A stretch of 64,000 bases of DNA from a virus, in IMG/VR virus record IMGVR_UViG_3300032282_002415, positions 1 to 64,000 of that record; one strand, written 5' to 3'. Position 1 is the first letter of the stretch. Each line of letters starts with the position of its first letter. Of this stretch, positions 48,013 to 57,139 are shown piece after piece. The notes below the pieces were generated by a model, which searched no databases, had not been told where the DNA came from, and worked only from the letters and a program-made list of their open reading frames with translations. The position numbers were made by a program, and so were the translations under genes.

Positions 48013-49509
48013 TTACGCCACTGTGACGGTTGCGCCGCCATCGAACTGACCGATATTGATTACAATAAACTCAGCTGGACGCTGTAAAGCAACACCCACC
48101 TGAATATTTACTTGGCCTGATTCAACAGTTGCCAATGTGTTATTGGTTTCATCACAAAGAACAAAAAATGCGTTCTCTGCAGATGCTCCACGAAGACCGC
48201 CTTCTGTCCAAAACTTAGTTAAGAAACCATTTAAAGTTGCGTTAATTCGGCGGTATAGAACTGAATCATTTGGTTCAAAGACAGCAAATTGAGTAAGTTC
48301 TACAAGAGCCTTTTCTAAATAGATAAGACTGCGACGCACTGGAATGTACATATCTGAGTAGCCACCCTTAAGTGTGCGAGCACCCATAATAACAATTCCA
48401 GAACCTGGGATAAAGCGAATTGCGTTCACTGGCGCAGCAGATGAGTTCATAGCATCTAAGTTAGCGTTTGTTAATGAAGGCACTGATACAGCACCTGCTA
48501 CACGAACACTTAAACCAGCTGGAGCTTTAAACACGCCACGTGATTTATCTGTAGATGCGTATTTTCCAACAATAGCTCCACCAGGGTTTGCATTTGCAAT
48601 AACTGTTCCTGGAGTTGTATTAGTTGGGTCATTAATAGTAATAGCTGGGTAATAAACCGCGCCGTAAGAAGTAGCGTTGTAGCTTTCTGCTAGAGTAAGT
48701 TGTGCTGCTACAGTTGTAGCACCTGGGTCAACAACAACAAATACGTCACCACGACTTTCAGCATAATCAAGAAGTAGGTTTACTGCAGTGTCTGTAGTAA
48801 CGCCTGGAGCATTAAGGATAAGTGACTGAGGAACAACATCAAATGCTGTTACTGCAGTTGCAATATTAGTTGCTGTTGGAGTAGTTCCATCAGAGCCAGA
48901 AGCAAGTGATTGACCAGTTACAGTGTCTGGATTTTTTTCGGCGCCAGTAGAAGCAGCAGCTTCATCAATAGCAGTAATCCATTTAGACTGTGAGTTGATA
49001 ACAGAAATTGCATAGCGGTTGTCTGTTGATGTCATTGTAAGATTTGGGAAAGTTTCAACCTTGTTACCAGCAGAAGTACCGCCATAGTAAACAATTAAAT
49101 CAAAGTAGTCTGGGGCACCTGGAGAAACTTGAGTAGTAATAGCAATGTTGCTACCCCATGTTCCAACGTTAGCGGCTTGAATTGTCAATGTGTCGTTATC
49201 ATCACCAGATGAGTCAACAAGAGTACGAGTTGCCTTAGTAGGAGAGCCAGCAACTACGCGTTGAACGTATGCTTGACTTCCACCATTAGCAAAGAATAGG
49301 AATACAGCAAGAGCTAGAGTGTTATTTGCACCCCAACCGCCATAATAGTTTAAGTACTCGCTCCATGAAGTAACGAGTGTAGGTGTAACAGGTCCACGGG
49401 CGTTAACGCCAATAAACGCTGCTACGGATGTTGAATTTGCTCCAACAACAGGGGCTACTGGATTCAGGGATTCCTGAACGTAGACTCCTGGGCGTAGATA
49501 TGCAGCCAT
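48013..49509 (-). CDS. Tail sheath protein, 498 aa
   Basis: The N-terminus (YLRPGVYVQESLNPVAPV, STSVAAFIGVNARGP), the NGGSQAYVQRVV motif and the C-terminal VLYRRINATLNGFL plus LQRPAEFIVINIGQFDGG are typical of contractile-tail sheath proteins (P2 FI/T4 gp18 type). The C-terminal arm extends as the donor strand that links neighbouring subunits. Its abundance makes it a main structural protein. Confidence 0.93.
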   Translation of the reverse strand: MAAYLRPGVYVQESLNPVAPVVGANSTSVAAFIGVNARGPVTPTLVTSWSEYLNYYGGWGANNTLALAVFLFFANGGSQAYVQRVVAGSPTKATRTLVDSSGDDNDTLTIQAANVGTWGSNIAITTQVSPGAPDYFDLIVYYGGTSAGNKVETFPNLTMTSTDNRYAISVINSQSKWITAIDEAAASTGAEKNPDTVTGQSLASGSDGTTPTATNIATAVTAFDVVPQSLILNAPGVTTDTAVNLLLDYAESRGDVFVVVDPGATTVAAQLTLAESYNATSYGAVYYPAITINDPTNTTPGTVIANANPGGAIVGKYASTDKSRGVFKAPAGLSVRVAGAVSVPSLTNANLDAMNSSAAPVNAIRFIPGSGIVIMGARTLKGGYSDMYIPVRRSLIYLEKALVELTQFAVFEPNDSVLYRRINATLNGFLTKFWTEGGLRGASAENAFFVLCDETNNTLATVESGQVNIQVGVALQRPAEFIVINIGQFDGGATVTVA

Positions 49510-49511
49510 TT

Positions 49512-50384
49512 TTAGTCTCCTTGAGTTAGGTATGCAACGGGTGTAAGACCATTTGGTATTTCATCTGTAATACGATTTATGTGAACGGTTTGTACGGCGG
49601 ATAGGGCATTATCAGCATCCATAGGGGTCATTTCGCTGACAACTCTTATTGTGAAGACATTCCTGAATAGGCGTCTTCCATCCTCAATCATGTCTCGTTT
49701 TACGAAACCATCGAGAAACATATGCCGCTTTGCGGTCTCTGTACCAAGCTCATTTGGAACGTCTAAGTTTCCGTATTGGCTAGGAAACTTCTTTTGTAGA
49801 AGCTGGTGAATAATAGCGCGGTCATGTCGTGGGTGACGGCTATACGAAGTTACTTGGTAAACTAAATCATAAGGAAGAGGAATTGAATACCGATAGGTAA
49901 TTCCTTGAACTGGGGTTATAGTGCCCCGATTATCAGAGTCATACATCATTCCTGAGCTTTGACGTTCTAAAGCAGGTTTAACATCTATTAAATCTATTGT
50001 CATATATGGGTATGTCTGAGCCCGTAATTCAACATCTGGGAATCCAAACCAGACTTGAACATTTCTAAAAGCGCCAATTGTGGCAGAGCCATTTGCGGCA
50101 GAAGAAGCAACGTTTGCATGTGTCTTTGCGTATTTAAAAGTAGTAGTGCTAGGAACTGCAATAATTTGATAAGTTCCGTTAAAAATAGGGTCTATGCCAG
50201 AGACAGTTACATTCTGCCCCACAACAAACCCATGTGCTCCTCTAGTAGTCAAAGTTATTCTATTAGAGGTTAGGGATTTTTTACTTACTACCTTTAATGG
50301 GTCAGTAAGAACTTTCTCATCAGTTACGGTAATACCTGCTAGCAAAGATTTGATTGCGGCGTCTTCCGCCAAAATAAAGGTCAT
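49512..50384 (-). CDS. Tail completion/sheath terminator-like protein with inserted beta domain, 290 aa
   Basis: The flanking parts (RNVQVWFGFPDVELRAQTYPYM, YRYSIPLPYDLVYQVTSYSRHPRHDRAI) match the tail-completion (gp15-like) position before the sheath gene. Residues 35-105 form an extra beta sandwich (RITLTTRGAHGFVVGQNVTVSG, FNGTYQIIAV, TTFKYAKTH), similar to surface insertion domains in phage structural proteins. The function of the insert is unknown. Confidence 0.65.
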   Translation of the reverse strand: MTFILAEDAAIKSLLAGITVTDEKVLTDPLKVVSKKSLTSNRITLTTRGAHGFVVGQNVTVSGIDPIFNGTYQIIAVPSTTTFKYAKTHANVASSAANGSATIGAFRNVQVWFGFPDVELRAQTYPYMTIDLIDVKPALERQSSGMMYDSDNRGTITPVQGITYRYSIPLPYDLVYQVTSYSRHPRHDRAIIHQLLQKKFPSQYGNLDVPNELGTETAKRHMFLDGFVKRDMIEDGRRLFRNVFTIRVVSEMTPMDADNALSAVQTVHINRITDEIPNGLTPVAYLTQGD

Positions 50385-50695
50385 GCAAACACCCCCATAG
50401 ATAAAAGAGCATCTGCGTAAACAAGGTCAGAAAAGCTTGTTGTATGTGCTTTATCTAAAAAAGTACGGATAACTGAATTTGGGGCGGCAGTCTGAGTTCC
50501 GTATTCTAAGTTATCAACTTGAAGAGATATAGCCTCTGGGTAGTCCACGTATAGTTCGCCATCTTTTTCTTGGATAGACATCTGACTAACTAAGTATGGA
50601 GGCCAACCAGCTTCTAAGGCTTTTTCTTGAAATATAACTGTGTATTCATCCGCCGCTTTTTCAGCAGCTTTAGCAATAACAGATAAAAGATTCAT
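50381..50695 (-). CDS. Neck/connector-like protein, 104 aa
   Basis: A helical start (LSVIAKAAEKAADEYTVIFQEKALEAGW) is followed by strands and a short acidic stretch. It overlaps the tail-completion gene by 4 bases. Position suggests a head-tail joining role; sequence similarity to a family is not clear. Confidence 0.55.
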   Translation of the reverse strand: MNLLSVIAKAAEKAADEYTVIFQEKALEAGWPPYLVSQMSIQEKDGELYVDYPEAISLQVDNLEYGTQTAAPNSVIRTFLDKAHTTSFSDLVYADALLSMGVFA

Positions 50696-50781
50696 CGGCT
50701 TACTTCCTGCCGAGCTGTTGCTGAAATACCTAGTGCCATGCGAGCAGAAGTAACTGCTTGAGCATTTGATTTAAAAATCAT
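50692..50781 (-). CDS. Tiny hypothetical protein, 29 aa
   Basis: ATG 50781 follows GGAG at a good distance and the TGA (50694-50692) overlaps the next ATG. The product (MIFKSNAQAVTSARMALG...) is basic and helical. It is short, so support comes mainly from the coupled start and ribosome-binding site. Confidence 0.45.
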   Translation of the reverse strand: MIFKSNAQAVTSARMALGISATARQEVSR

Positions 50782-50866
50782 GGCAGGCTCCAATGGAGTG
50801 TGGCAAGGTATAACGCAGGGGTACTACTGTGATTCCCGCATGGAATCTCTATAAGGATAAAGCAAA

Positions 50867-50886
50867 AGGCCCCCTTTCGGGGGCCT
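50867..50886 (-). terminator. Rho-independent terminator (minus strand)
   Basis: AGGCCCCC (50867-50874) and GGGGGCCT (50879-50886) form a perfect 8-bp stem with a four-base loop. On the minus strand it is followed by TTTTGC. It ends the transcript of the Lys-rich gene at 50892. Confidence 0.85.
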
Positions 50887-50891
50887 AAGCG

Positions 50892-51101
50892 TTACTTCTT
50901 TTTAATCTTCTTAGCTAATGCTTTATCTTTCTTTTCATCTTCTTTACGAGACATAGGCTTCTTGTCCATCTTAGCGTCAGCTTTACCAAAAGCTGCTTTC
51001 TGCTTTGAGCTCATGCCAGCCATTGCTTTAGCGTCTTGCTTTTCATCAGATTTTTTCTTTTTCATAGGTCCTTTTTTACCACATCCGCAGGTTGCGCACA
51101 T
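50892..51101 (-). CDS. Lys-rich protein with an N-terminal cysteine cluster, 69 aa
   Basis: The N-terminus CATCGCG gives three closely spaced cysteines, followed by a strongly basic, Lys/Asp/Met-rich chain. The composition suggests nucleic-acid binding. It has its own strong terminator, which fits separate and possibly high expression. The function is unknown. Confidence 0.6.
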   Translation of the reverse strand: MCATCGCGKKGPMKKKKSDEKQDAKAMAGMSSKQKAAFGKADAKMDKKPMSRKEDEKKDKALAKKIKKK

Positions 51102-51245
51102 TTACTTGCCTTTCGACTTGGGGGATTTCTTCTTAAGTTTAGCAGGTAGCTTTTTCCCTTTAGGGGTCTTATCTTCCCATTCTTTAGCCATCTCTGGATG
51201 TTGGGAATACATAAATTGCCGCTGAGCTTGGGACTTAAAAGGCAT
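51102..51245 (-). CDS. Conserved small phage protein, MPFKSQAQR family, 47 aa
   Basis: ATG 51245 overlaps the upstream stop (TAATG). The start MPFKSQAQRQFMYSQHPEMA and the continuation KEWEDKTPKGKKLP match a very common family of short phage proteins found near head and tail genes. The end is a Lys-rich tail. The role is unknown. Confidence 0.8.
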   Translation of the reverse strand: MPFKSQAQRQFMYSQHPEMAKEWEDKTPKGKKLPAKLKKKSPKSKGK

Positions 51246-51841
51246 TAAGGAGTTCCACCGTCTAGGAGGGTTCCAGGAATACCGTTAACTACGCTGTAGT
51301 CAGGAGTAATTGGATTGCTGATTGGAGGAATTCCGTCAATTGCTGTCAGGAACTGCCAATCGTTAACCATTTCTTCTGGGCTAACTTGCGTACAGTCAAC
51401 TACTACTAATGTAAAGCGTTCAGCAATAATACCTCTTTGCTGTACATAATATGGGCGGTAAACTTGGTTCTTCCATACAAGGCGACCACGGTTTTCAAGG
51501 TCTAAGTTATTAATTACATTAGGGTCAATATTATCAATATCGCGGGAATTGATAGTTAAGTGAAGAGTGTCAGTATTGTAGAAACCACGGTCAGATTGAG
51601 GAACTTGGCCTTGAGTAATTATCGCCCGAATAATAGGTAGCTTAAATGGGCCTCGCCAAGAACGCCCGTACTCTTCATTACCAGTGTCATAGATGGGGTC
51701 TTTAGTAGAGTTTTCTGGGTCAAATATATACCAATCAACCATAGTTCCAACAGGATTTTTTAAATCTTTATCGTAACCGTCTTGAACTAAGTCTGTTTCA
51801 AAGTCTGCACTAAAACGACCACCAGGAGTATATGAGCGCAT
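51245..51841 (-). CDS. Head-tail connector/neck-like protein, 198 aa
   Basis: A beta-rich protein (MVDWYIFDPENSTKDPIYDTG, RGRLVWKNQVYRPYYVQQRG, RFTLVVVDCTQV) with the look of neck or tail-terminator proteins found upstream of the sheath operon in actinophages. It has a Pro-rich C-terminus. Position supports a connector role; the family is not certain. Confidence 0.55.
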   Translation of the reverse strand: MRSYTPGGRFSADFETDLVQDGYDKDLKNPVGTMVDWYIFDPENSTKDPIYDTGNEEYGRSWRGPFKLPIIRAIITQGQVPQSDRGFYNTDTLHLTINSRDIDNIDPNVINNLDLENRGRLVWKNQVYRPYYVQQRGIIAERFTLVVVDCTQVSPEEMVNDWQFLTAIDGIPPISNPITPDYSVVNGIPGTLLDGGTP

Positions 51842-51850
51842 CGTTACCTC

Positions 51851-53332
51851 CTAGAAGTAAGGGTGTGTAAAGGTAATGGTTTGAGAACCACCACCGTTGT
51901 TGTAAGAACGAACATCAATTGTAACTGTGTATGATTGACCACCAATCATATTAACTAAGTTTCCAGGCCAACTTCCTGTATAAGTTCCATAGTTATATGG
52001 ATATGGGTAGTTAGTAGCGCTACCAGTAAATTGGTAAGCATCAATATAATTTCCAGACCAAGAAAGGGTACCTGTACTTGAACCAGTTCTTGTATAAGTT
52101 AAATTAGAAATAGTTGCGTACAGTAGTGGAGGAGAAACGTTTGGAGTTACGGCAAATGTTCCCGAACCTGAACTCTCTCCATTAGCATTTGTAGCTGTAA
52201 CTCTAAATGTATAAGCAGTATCTGCGGCAAAACTTCCTGTCACTGTTTTTGTTCCAGCAGAAGTAGCGGTATAGCTTAAAGCTATAGAAGGACTTGAAGT
52301 AATTGTGTACCCAGTAATTGTAGAGCCACCATCTGGGGGGGCGGTAATGTTTATAGATACACTTGTACTACTAAGCACGGTGGGTGTGGGACTAATAGTT
52401 GGGTTTTGAGGCGCGGTAGTAGCAAAGACTGCACCAAATGAACCTGAATCTGGGCCCGTGCCAATTGCGTTAGTAGCTTTTACTGTAAAGCTGTAGTAGG
52501 TACTAGAAGATAGTCCAGTAACCGTAATTGGAGAAGAAGACCCAGTAGCGACGTGGTTTCCGCTAGAAGTAACTGTGTAACTTGTAATAGGTGACCCGTT
52601 TGATGCAGGGGCTGAAAAAGTGACGCTCGCTGCTCCATTATTAAAACCTCTACCAGATGGAGTATTAGTAGCGGAGCCTGCACCTGGAGCACCAGGAACA
52701 GATGCAAATGTTACTGAGTTAGATGCGCTAGAGGCAGCCGAAACACCGTTTGCATTTGTGGCAGTAACAGAAAATGTGTAAGAAGAACCGCCACCAAAAG
52801 CGCCAGTTACTGTAATTGGACTAGAAGAACCTGTAGCACTAAATCCGCCAGTATTAGATGTAACTGTGTAACTTGTAATAGGCGAACCACCCGTTTGGTT
52901 TGATGTAAACGCTACAGAAGCAGAAGTGCTATTTATAGATGCAGCAGTTCCAATAGTTGGTGCTTGTGGCTTTGTACTTGCTGTAACAGCAGCAGAGGGC
53001 AGTGAAGAGCTAGATGTACCAAGAGCATTAGTAGCAGTAACGGTATAAGTGTAAGAAGTTCCAGAAGTAAGGCCTGTAACAACTACAGGACTAGCTGAAC
53101 CTGTTGCGGTTATTCCTCCAGGAAAAGATGTAACTGTGTAACTTGTAATAGGCGAACCACCATTTGAAGCAGGGGCTGAAAATGCCACCGAAGCCGAGGG
53201 TGCAGAGCCGTAATTTGTTCCAATTACATTTGTGGCAACCACATTAGTAGGTTCTCCTGAAATAATTATTGAAGTTCTACCAGCTAAAAAGTTTTCATAA
53301 GCGACACCATTACCAAAGCGCAAAATAGTCAT
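51851..53332 (-). CDS. Fibronectin type III repeat protein, 493 aa
   Basis: About four FN3 domains are recognisable by the recurring 'PTIGTAASINSTSASVAF', 'SPITSYTVTS', 'SGTSYTYTVTATNALG' pattern between residues 30 and 410. A final Tyr/Gly-rich domain follows (YAYQF... YPYPYNYG). FN3 domains in phages decorate capsids or tails and bind carbohydrates weakly. The N-terminus is shared with the gene at 53335. Repeated DNA segments encode the D-V-T-V-T-L-V core. Confidence 0.85.
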   Translation of the reverse strand: MTILRFGNGVAYENFLAGRTSIIISGEPTNVVATNVIGTNYGSAPSASVAFSAPASNGGSPITSYTVTSFPGGITATGSASPVVVTGLTSGTSYTYTVTATNALGTSSSSLPSAAVTASTKPQAPTIGTAASINSTSASVAFTSNQTGGSPITSYTVTSNTGGFSATGSSSPITVTGAFGGGSSYTFSVTATNANGVSAASSASNSVTFASVPGAPGAGSATNTPSGRGFNNGAASVTFSAPASNGSPITSYTVTSSGNHVATGSSSPITVTGLSSSTYYSFTVKATNAIGTGPDSGSFGAVFATTAPQNPTISPTPTVLSSTSVSINITAPPDGGSTITGYTITSSPSIALSYTATSAGTKTVTGSFAADTAYTFRVTATNANGESSGSGTFAVTPNVSPPLLYATISNLTYTRTGSSTGTLSWSGNYIDAYQFTGSATNYPYPYNYGTYTGSWPGNLVNMIGGQSYTVTIDVRSYNNGGGSQTITFTHPYF

Positions 53333-53334
53333 GG

Positions 53335-53673
53335 CTACACCGCTGTCGGGGTTATGCTGTTAGAGGCGGCACTTGAGGCAGAGAAGCCAATTGTGTTACT
53401 GCCCTTAACTGTAAATGTATAAGCAGTGTTATAGTTAAGACCAGTAACTACAATAGGGGAAGAGGAACCTGTAGCAGTTATTGCGCCAGGATTTGATGTA
53501 ACAGTAAATGAAGTTGCTAAAGCACCTGGGTCAGTAAACGCCACAGAAACAGTTTGAGTAGTTCCCACTTTTGTGGCTATGACATTCGTAGGGATTTCAG
53601 GCTCCTGTTGAGAAGTCCTACCAGCTAGAAAACTACCCCCACGGCTACGATTACTAAACCGTAGGACTGTCAT
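53335..53673 (-). CDS. Fibronectin type III protein, 112 aa
   Basis: One FN3 domain with the same MT[IV]LRF...FLAGRTS N-terminus as the upstream-located large FN3 protein at 51851-53332. The pair arose by duplication, with domains then added to the larger one. Likely a surface-exposed structural protein. Confidence 0.8.
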   Translation of the reverse strand: MTVLRFSNRSRGGSFLAGRTSQQEPEIPTNVIATKVGTTQTVSVAFTDPGALATSFTVTSNPGAITATGSSSPIVVTGLNYNTAYTFTVKGSNTIGFSASSAASNSITPTAV

Positions 53674-54005
53674 TAGGAGATTTCACTTCCAAAAGCAGTC
53701 ATAGAAATTGAAGATGCGGCTGAGGCATACCCCTGAATTTTATCTCCAGTAGCAAGAGTCAAACCTAAAGTAAGAGCGGTTGAGTCATTAGCACCGATAG
53801 TCACGTCGTAGGCAATATAAGATTTGGCGCCTACAGTATCTCCGCTTTTAATAACAGCAAGACGGTAGGTACGAGCACTAGCATTTGCGTTACAAATAAC
53901 GATGGTAGATACAACGGCTGAAGTATCAGCGGGTACGGTGTAAATAGACTCTAGAGTGGTCGCGGCATTAGCCAGCTGACCTAAAACTTTATACGCGGTT
54001 GCCAT
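53673..54005 (-). CDS. Small beta-rich phage structural protein, 110 aa
   Basis: The chain (LESIYTVPADTSAVVSTIVICN, ARTYRLAVIKSG, KSYIAYDVTIGANDSTALTLG) matches a family of small structural phage proteins that I recall from tail-fibre and capsid-decoration contexts. It has an Ala/Thr-rich composition. The stop overlaps the next start. Confidence 0.65.
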   Translation of the reverse strand: MATAYKVLGQLANAATTLESIYTVPADTSAVVSTIVICNANASARTYRLAVIKSGDTVGAKSYIAYDVTIGANDSTALTLGLTLATGDKIQGYASAASSISMTAFGSEIS

Positions 54006-54065
54006 AGAACTCCTTATGGATTGTTACTAAATTATGCCTTATAAATGAGCCCTTGTAGGGGTATA

Positions 54066-55319
54066 TTAGTTAAAACACTCAGGGTGTCTGATTACTAGCG
54101 CCTTATTGACCCATACTTGGTCTTCAATATTCCAGCCCCATTCGTATGAGGTGTCCACAAGGGCAAAGCCGCTGTCAAGCATAAACTGAGTAATCTTCTC
54201 AGTAGTAACGTGTTCATCGTGTACAGGGGTCCTTTCAGTCTCTAAGTGGAATAGGCGAACATCTTTGAGCCTATCTCCAAAACCTTGTAGGACTTGCCAG
54301 CTGTACCCTTCGGTATCTACCTTGATAACATCTATCTTATCGTTAAGCCCCAAATTTGATAAGAGGGTATCCATACGAATAGATGGCACCGTTACCTTCT
54401 GTATTTTATCCGCATAGTACTCTGGGGCGGGGCTGACGGATTTATCTTTATTAAAGACAGAGGAAGTACCAGAAGCCTCTTTATCCTTGCCATTAACAAT
54501 ATGAAATTCAGTTTGTCCGTTTTCATGGGTAATAGCACTGTAGATAGAGGTCATCCAAGGGTACTTAGTACGAGTAACTGAAATAGCGGAAGCATTAGCG
54601 TCAATAGCAATTACCTTAGTACTGTTTAATTTCTTATAAAGGTAATACGCATCATCACCATCTCTGGTACCAATGTCAATAATTACTGGGGCATCACTAT
54701 CAAAGTGCTTGCGGAAGTTAAGTACTACGGGTTCTAGTGGGTCGATGTACTCTCTGGTCTCAAATAACTTTAAGTTATTGATAATGGCAACTCTATATCC
54801 GTGCGCAATATCTTTCTTTAACAGCTCTTGGAATATTTCCCAAGACTCATCTTTGCGCCCTACCCACCAACCAGTAACGGCTTTCTCAAAATTCAAGGCG
54901 TACTCGCCTGGGTAGTCCACCCAGATAGGAAGTGGGGTGGCTTTAATTTTTGTATACATCAAGCCTGTCTCAGAGAATGTATAGGCCTCTTGCCAACGCT
55001 TTGCTCGCTCACAGTATCGGGCCAAAAGGAACCACGCCTCTGGTCGAGCAGGAAGGTGCGCGACAGCCTTTAAGAATAAGTTATGTACAGTGCTTTCGCG
55101 GTTCTTTTGATGTTCAAAGCATTGCGCAGATTTAAGCAAAGACGCGTATACATATTCGGGGTGAGTATAAAACCCATATTCAGCTGTGCGTAGGTAGAAA
55201 GAAACAGCAGCGGCTGTCTGGCCCACTTTTTCATACTCAACAGCAATGTTAAAGCTAAGCACTGGATTAAAGGGGTCTTTAGATAGTTCAATGATTAGGT
55301 CGTCAATAGCCTTAAACAT
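54066..55319 (-). CDS. FkbM-type methyltransferase fused to TPR-like repeats, 417 aa
   Basis: ATG 55319 follows GAGGAGGC. Residues 1-190 are helical with TPR-like spacing (SFNIAVEYEKVGQTAAAVSFYLRTAE, WFLLARYCERAKRWQEA). The C-terminal domain carries the SAM site IIDIGTRDGDD (near 213-223) and the FkbM signature DVIKVDTEGYSWQVLQG. FkbM enzymes O-methylate sugars or other small molecules; here a phage glycan is a possible substrate. Confidence 0.82.
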   Translation of the reverse strand: MFKAIDDLIIELSKDPFNPVLSFNIAVEYEKVGQTAAAVSFYLRTAEYGFYTHPEYVYASLLKSAQCFEHQKNRESTVHNLFLKAVAHLPARPEAWFLLARYCERAKRWQEAYTFSETGLMYTKIKATPLPIWVDYPGEYALNFEKAVTGWWVGRKDESWEIFQELLKKDIAHGYRVAIINNLKLFETREYIDPLEPVVLNFRKHFDSDAPVIIDIGTRDGDDAYYLYKKLNSTKVIAIDANASAISVTRTKYPWMTSIYSAITHENGQTEFHIVNGKDKEASGTSSVFNKDKSVSPAPEYYADKIQKVTVPSIRMDTLLSNLGLNDKIDVIKVDTEGYSWQVLQGFGDRLKDVRLFHLETERTPVHDEHVTTEKITQFMLDSGFALVDTSYEWGWNIEDQVWVNKALVIRHPECFN

Positions 55320-56310
55320 TAAGTGCCTCCTCAATCATTTCATCTACAACGGTCTTAGGCACTTGAAGGATAAAAGCTGCGTTGTCTTGGAAACCAAATG
55401 ATATTAATAGGTCGCCCTCGTACTCAGCGGCCCCTGCGCAGAATTCAATCTGCCCATCTAAGAACGCCCAGTTAGTTGGGGATATTCCTACCAACACAAA
55501 CTTGTCATCCCACACGCATAGACGGTGGCGGTAAGTGCCGTTCTTCTGTTTCATATAGTTTTTAAATAGAACTACTTCGTGGGTAATAGCAATGTAGTAC
55601 TCTCCCCACTTAATTAACTGGGAGCCACCACGCTGGTCAGCGTTAACTACTTTTCCTGGGGTTACTTGAACTTGTTCACACTTAGGCTCAGTAGGGTCAG
55701 CCTTTACTAATTCAGTTGGAGAAGTCCATTTAATGTAATGAAATGGCTTATCAAGAACTGGCATCCAGTTCTTCTCACAGTAAGAGGACTCATCTATTGG
55801 GGCTGGAATACGGATACGAGAGACTTCTTTAGCTGTCCAAGCTTTCTTGTCAATCTCAAGTTCTGAAAGCTCCATACGGCCTTGACCGTTGGTAGTGGTA
55901 TCTCTACGCACACCAGTGCCGTAGTACTTACCGTCCCACTTAACTAGCCGAGCATCTTCTTCGCCTACAAATGTCCAGATAGGCTTTACATCTAACTTGG
56001 TAGTATCAATTAAAGTGTGGTTAACAATGTTTAAGTCTTTATCTAAACGGCATAGATAATTGGCGGTTACTAACCGCTGGTCTTCCTCTGGATGTAGGTA
56101 GGATAACGGGCCCCAAATACTAGGGAATCGTTGGTCATTCTCAGAGTGGTAGAGCGTGTAGTTAATATGGCGCAAAATACATAACAAGTCACCATCATCA
56201 TCTATAAAGATAGAGGGGTTCATTAACCCAGTTCCACCAGTATCAGCAGCTGGAATAATGAGCGGCTTTAATTTTCCACCGTTTTGTACCGATTTTTGTA
56301 CCAAGTTCAT
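55312..56310 (-). CDS. GH130/GH43-like five-bladed beta-propeller protein, 332 aa
   Basis: The segments GTGLMNPSIFIDDDGD, GEEDARLVKWDGKYYGTG, GGSQLIKWGEYYIAITHE and FCAGAAEYEGDLLISFGFQD are spaced as in five-bladed beta-propeller glycosidase/phosphorylase families (GH43, GH130). These act on mannosides or related glycans by phosphorolysis or hydrolysis. Catalytic Asp/Glu placement is plausible but not proved. Part of the sugar island. Confidence 0.65.
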   Translation of the reverse strand: MNLVQKSVQNGGKLKPLIIPAADTGGTGLMNPSIFIDDDGDLLCILRHINYTLYHSENDQRFPSIWGPLSYLHPEEDQRLVTANYLCRLDKDLNIVNHTLIDTTKLDVKPIWTFVGEEDARLVKWDGKYYGTGVRRDTTTNGQGRMELSELEIDKKAWTAKEVSRIRIPAPIDESSYCEKNWMPVLDKPFHYIKWTSPTELVKADPTEPKCEQVQVTPGKVVNADQRGGSQLIKWGEYYIAITHEVVLFKNYMKQKNGTYRHRLCVWDDKFVLVGISPTNWAFLDGQIEFCAGAAEYEGDLLISFGFQDNAAFILQVPKTVVDEMIEEALNV

Positions 56311-56317
56311 GCGGTTA

Positions 56318-57121
56318 CTATACCAGTTCAGAAGAGACTATTTCCAAAAAAGAAAACACAGGGGCCCAATTTAATCTCTTTAAATTGTCTATTGTAGGAT
56401 AAATAGTCTTATCTTCTACGTTTCCAAACACATGGTTAATACTGACCCCGTTCTTTTTATACTCTGCAATGACTTCAAGGACTGAGTGTTGCGTATTAGA
56501 AAATACATCAGTCAAGAGCGGGGATTTAGAGGTTAGCGCGTATTCCAGTGCGCAGAGATTAGCGGCAGCTATATCTAAAACATGTATGTAGTCGCGTGTA
56601 GTTTTTGGGCTATTAACCGTAAAAGTTTGATTTTTACTATAGGCAGCGTTTAAAATAGCAAAGATGTTTTGACCAGTCTCGTCTACTATTCCCTCCGCTT
56701 TGCCTCCCACATTAAAATACCTAAGCACAACGGAGGACGCTACCTTTGAAATAATGCGTTCTTCTATTAGTTTACTTTTAGCGTAGGGGTTAGTTGGTTC
56801 GTATATTGACGCAGAAGAGGCAAACACAACTGGTAAGTTAAAGAGTTTACATAGAATAGCCACAGAGACCGTAGACGCAACGTTATTCCAGTAGTAGGCC
56901 CAGGGGCGTTTTTTAGACTCACTGATGCTCTTTTTAGCTGATAGGTGGATAATTCCTACAGGCTTTAAAGCATATATAAGGGCCCCAAGTTTAAAGATGT
57001 TCTCCGTAGATATGCCTGTTTTTTTATCGGTAAGGATAGGCAGGTAACCCTGTTCTTCTAATACTCTTGCCGTGGCTTTACCGATGTACCCTAGGCCTCC
57101 AGTAACAAGAACGGGTTTCAT
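56318..57121 (-). CDS. NAD-dependent sugar epimerase/dehydratase (GalE-like), 267 aa
   Basis: ATG 57121 is chosen because the Rossmann motif VTGGLGYIGKAT begins within ten residues; longer frames add unrelated sequence. The YxxxK catalytic pair lies in PYAKSK, with the Ser of SSASIY before it. DYIHVLDIAAANL is also typical. The chain is shorter than usual GalE (about 340), so the C-terminal substrate region may be trimmed. It probably makes a nucleotide sugar. Confidence 0.85.
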   Translation of the reverse strand: MKPVLVTGGLGYIGKATARVLEEQGYLPILTDKKTGISTENIFKLGALIYALKPVGIIHLSAKKSISESKKRPWAYYWNNVASTVSVAILCKLFNLPVVFASSASIYEPTNPYAKSKLIEERIISKVASSVVLRYFNVGGKAEGIVDETGQNIFAILNAAYSKNQTFTVNSPKTTRDYIHVLDIAAANLCALEYALTSKSPLLTDVFSNTQHSVLEVIAEYKKNGVSINHVFGNVEDKTIYPTIDNLKRLNWAPVFSFLEIVSSELV

Positions 57122-57139
57122 AAGGTGTATCATAGAGGC

